From assembly GCA_007131295.1 (NCBI GenBank), contig SLQW01000105.1, positions 1 to 53,463 of the forward strand: a DNA stretch of 53,463 nucleotides, given 5' to 3'. This DNA comes from Pseudomonadales bacterium. GTDB taxonomy: Bacteria; Pseudomonadota; Gammaproteobacteria; Pseudomonadales; Azotimanducaceae. Below are positions 52,883 through 53,463 of this stretch, piece by piece (positions within the stretch are counted from its first letter, which is position 1; each line of letters opens with the position of its first letter). A model generated the notes under the pieces. The model was not told where the DNA came from and did not search any database. It was given only the letters and a program-made list of their open reading frames with translations. A program made the translations under genes and the position numbers.

Positions 52883-52884
52883 GA

Positions 52885-53463
52885 TCAGCGCCATCCGACC
52901 CGGTCAGCTATGCGCACTGCCTCGGGGTTGTGGACGCCCAGCTCGGCGACGTCCAGGGTATCGAACCTGAGCGTCCCCCACGCCGCCAGCACCGGATCGG
53001 GTTCCACTTCCTCGATCACCGGATACTCATGGTTCTCGCGGGCAAACAGCGACTGGGCGGATTCCGAGGCGAGGTACTCGAGAAACCGCACGGCATGCTC
53101 GCGGTTGGGTGCATGGCGGGCCACGCCGGCGCCGCCGATGTTGACGTGGACACCACGGTCTTCCTGGTTCGGAAAGAGTACGCCCACCCGTTCCGCCGCG
53201 GCCCGGCGCGCGGCATCCTCCGAGGTGAGTAGGCGCACATAGTAGTAGTGATTGGCCAGAGCCAGCTCGCACTCGCCGCTCGCCACGCCCAGGATCTGAT
53301 CGGTGTCGCCGCCCTGGGGCGGACGGCTCAGGTTCGCCACCAGCCCGCGCGCCCAGGCGCTGGCTTCCTCCGCGCCGTGATGCGCGATCATCGACGCGAG
53401 CAGGGACTGGTTGTAGACGTTGGTCGAGGAGCGCACGCAGACGGACAGGCCGAGGTCGGGATC
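52885..53463 (-). CDS. Iron(III) ABC-transporter periplasmic binding protein, C-terminal part (5' cut by window edge)
   Basis: The frame is open to the window's right edge, so the start lies outside. The visible roughly 190 residues match the C-terminal half of the FutA/FbpA ferric-binding family: SSTNVYNQSLLASMI, GECELALANHYYYVRLL with the iron-ligand tyrosines, VGVLFPNQEDRGVHVNIGGAGVARHAPN and REHAVRFLEYLAS. It binds Fe3+ in the periplasm for an ABC importer whose other parts would lie beyond the window. It ends 2 bases from the convergent S9 peptidase. Confidence 0.9.
   Translation of the reverse strand, partial: DPDLGLSVCVRSSTNVYNQSLLASMIAHHGAEEASAWARGLVANLSRPPQGGDTDQILGVASGECELALANHYYYVRLLTSEDAARRAAAERVGVLFPNQEDRGVHVNIGGAGVARHAPNREHAVRFLEYLASESAQSLFARENHEYPVIEEVEPDPVLAAWGTLRFDTLDVAELGVHNPEAVRIADRVGWR

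Overview
The window is GC-rich (about two thirds G+C by eye) and densely coded. Most genes are separated by short gaps or ATGA overlaps. No rRNA, tRNA, insertion sequence, prophage or CRISPR array was recognised. Single-copy housekeeping genes (asnS, cysS, hisI, uup), a YghU-type glutathione transferase, a DUF3014 protein and a CYP153-type P450 suggest a chromosome segment of a free-living, heterotrophic gammaproteobacterium with hydrocarbon- or lipid-degrading traits. I cannot place it more finely from the sequence. Both ends cut through a gene.

Layout. 1-1554: a truncated protein with a SPOR-like C-terminus, a lytic transglycosylase and a small secreted protein in one overlapping unit. 1762-5011: yghU divergent from an SbtA-type bicarbonate transporter with its PII-like partner SbtB, then an EamA permease. 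5063-7443 (minus): a gutted beta-carbonic anhydrase remnant, a MerR regulator and a CYP153-type P450. 7622-10642: a membrane diguanylate cyclase convergent with a GT4 glycosyltransferase/PAP2 phosphatase pair. 11042-15993: an MFS transporter, an SdsA1-type alkylsulfatase with a TauD-type dioxygenase, and a divergent Crp/Fnr-family regulator with a perfect palindrome between them. 16036-19651 (minus): uup, an MFS exporter and an avidin-like protein in one unit. 19884-26107: sulfotransferase, CYTH protein, acetyl-CoA hydrolase/transferase, and a reverse-transsulfuration pair (cystathionine beta-synthase and a gamma-synthase/lyase) with a small secreted protein. 26168-36287 (minus): a seven- or eight-gene run of RND membrane-fusion protein, RND pump, GH3 beta-glucosidase with PA14, nucleotidyltransferase, a 59-aa small ORF, an AtoE-like fatty-acid transporter and a class III aminotransferase. 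36482-41352: an acyltransferase-like FemAB protein, a quinone oxidoreductase, DUF3014, asnS and a small acidic lipoprotein. 41600-45216: a heterodimeric ABC exporter. 45240-47406 (minus): an MFS protein and a secreted endonuclease/exonuclease/phosphatase-fold protein. 47495-52882: hisI, cysS with a possible Cys-containing leader peptide, a flavin monooxygenase and an S9 peptidase. 52885-53463: the C-terminal part of an iron(III) ABC-transporter binding protein.

Themes. Sulfur metabolism recurs: sulfate-ester cleavage, a TauD-type oxygenase, a sulfotransferase, homocysteine-to-cysteine conversion and CysRS. Inorganic-carbon handling appears as SbtA/SbtB plus a decayed carbonic anhydrase nearby. 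Export is prominent: an RND pump, a heterodimeric ABC exporter and several MFS proteins.

The items most worth a second look are the avidin-like gene without a signal peptide (16036-16434), the carbonic anhydrase that has lost its zinc site (5063-5404), the Cys-codon leader ORF upstream of cysS (47963-48019), the 16-bp palindrome at 15262-15277, the unannotated small ORF at 28952-29131, and the coupling of a beta-glucosidase to an RND pump. I found no clear multi-gene system that looks wholly new.
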